A stretch of 64,000 nucleotides of DNA from Pegoplata infirma (lineage: Eukaryota > Arthropoda > Insecta > Diptera > Anthomyiidae), in assembly GCA_963921195.1 (NCBI GenBank), contig OY992539.1:100138964-100202963 (forward strand), in the 5' to 3' direction. Positions 63,011 through 64,000 of the stretch are shown here, piece after piece. Numbering within the stretch: position 1 is the stretch's first letter; every line of letters begins with the position of its first letter. Under the pieces are notes generated by a model. That model had not been told where the DNA came from, ran no database searches, and worked only from the letters and a program-made list of their open reading frames with translations. The translations under genes and the position numbers were made by a program.

Positions 63011-64000
63011 CTCTAACACGCCATACGAAAAAAAGGTAGAACGGCTTTTATTGTTTTACTCACTTCTAACTAGTAGAAAGTGTTGCCATGCTTTAAACCA
63101 GCTAAAAACCGATCTGTATCTTCTAAAATCGCTAAGTTTTTACCCATTTTTGTTTTACAACTCTACTGTCTAGTCTGTATATAGTCTGTGTCTATGGTGT
63201 TTAGAAAATATTTTTTTTGCCCATTACCAGGGCTGGAAAATCTCTAAACACCGTTTCTGTTAAAATAGCGTGTTTTTTTTAAAATTTATATGAATATGTA
63301 TATCAAAATTGCTACACTCAAAAAATTATAACGGTAGATTCCACTACAAAAGACAGTTAAAACAACTACATTTGTTGTTGTTTAGACGTCTACGTTGTTG
63401 TTTTTAACTATTAATTAAAACGTCTCCCTATTGTCACCCGCGGATCTTTATGGAATTGGTTTTATTTTGTAGATCAGAAAAAATAAAGGGACACATATTT
63501 TTGTTAGCGGCCCAAATTCATATTTAGGGGGTAAAAAGGAGGGGGAAGACAAGGCAATTTTTAAGTTTTTAATTCAATTCCATTTTTATGAGGACAATTG
63601 CGGAAAAACGCTTTCCGCCCCAATTTGTTAACATTCATCAAAACAAAAAAAAAAAAAAAACGAAACGAAATGTTAACTTCCATTAATTTCTCAATTTAAT
63701 TTAGCATCGTTTGGCATAGTTTTGTAAAATATTACACATTTTCGATGAAATATTGATAAAATTAGCTTATTAAGGTACCTACAGACGACGCAATATTATG
63801 CACAATATTTTTGACGTTTTCCCACAATTGGCATACATAAAAATACTGAAATCGATTTGATTTGTAAAAATAATATTTATAAAATTTATTCTTAATGAAT
63901 AAAATTTATTTAAAAAAAAAATTAATTAACTTATTTTATTTCAAATTTTTAAATTAAAAAAATCAAGTAACTCAAAATAAAAACTTATTAATGGTAAAAC
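63011..64000. other. Non-coding stretch with a CACTC-type left end
   Basis: TA|CACTCAAAAAATTATAACGG at 63313 looks like a left end of the CACTC group; its right end was not found. The MITE right end noted above lies at 63592-63627. 63011-63300 and 63630-64000 show nothing else. Confidence 0.45.

Noticed and set aside
1..64000. Endogenous virus or LTR retrotransposon
   Set aside because: No gag/pol/env-like frames, LTR pairs with TG...CA ends, or primer-binding sites were recognised by eye.

Overview
The window looks like repeat-rich, strongly AT-biased nuclear DNA from a fly (Diptera, probably a calyptrate or muscoid lineage). The basis is the absence of any long open frame, plus a dispersed repeat found at least four times in near-complete form and many times as fragments. 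It begins TATACCCTCC..., carries GTCCGTCC/GTCTGTCT arrays, and ends in the palindrome ATTCGGCACAGCCGAAT followed by TTAACACTCTCACTTGTT. From memory, similar text is scattered through Drosophila and muscoid fly genomes; the organism is an inference. No intact host gene is visible. The open frames here are short, mutually overlapping and repeat-derived. The only coding traces I can defend are two degraded LINE 3-prime ends (12201-12374, 62334-62720), a duplicated two-exon gene fragment inside a terminal-inverted-repeat element (15072-16260), and a 9-residue peptide repeat kept at two inverted paralogous loci (14409-14603, 35779-35961).

Nearly everything else is a mosaic of nested mobile elements. 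Many can be bounded to the base, because a second copy elsewhere in the window supplies the empty site or because target-site duplications (TSDs) are intact. Elements with 8-bp TSDs and hAT-like ends: 158-484, 3049-3996, 20841-22058, 31306-31680, 57299-59760 and perhaps 41148-45830. Transib-like elements whose ends read CACAGTG, 23-bp spacer, ACAAAA-type nonamer, as in a V(D)J 23-RSS: 23065-24659 and 56830-60244. A minus-strand Helitron with TC...CTAG ends at an A/T site: 25030-27720. A pogo-like MITE with TA TSD: 36855-37349. A tRNA-derived SINE family of three copies: 36486-36691, 45844-46079 and 52613-53464. A group of MITE families starting CCCAG with 2-bp TSDs that are not restricted to TA: 2389-4059, 9200-9914, 15239-15960, 18078-18875, 24699-28014 and 38611-39331. 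A group with CACTCAAAA-type ends and mostly TA TSDs: 22090-22847, 25405-26082, 28430-29503, 39766-40589, 41184-42006, 45057-45564, 49593-50651 and 51302-51530.

Layout. 1-915 is a dispersed repeat (X) split by a hAT MITE. 916-7143 is a giant palindromic repeat carrying nested insertions in its left arm. 8066-10158 is an inverted paralogue of 42628-44000. 11190-12500 holds tandem repeats and a LINE 3-prime end. 14646-16651 is the element with gene-fragment exons. 17521-22847 is a run of adjoining TIR elements. 22856-28340 is a second X copy with a four-level nest (X, then CCCAG MITE, then Helitron, then CACTC element, with a Transib-like element alongside). 30890-32400 is a long inverted repeat centred on a hAT foldback. 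41148-45830 may be a composite hAT-like element. 56830-60244 is a Transib-like element split by a 2.46-kb hAT-like foldback.

The most unusual themes are: (1) tRNA-like Pol III modules (A-box and B-box text) sitting inside several unrelated TIR elements rather than only in the SINE; (2) RSS-like 23-spacer termini at all four ends of two Transib-like elements; (3) the CCCAG, 2-bp-TSD MITE group; (4) perfect or near-perfect foldback hAT-like elements. None of these was checked against a database.
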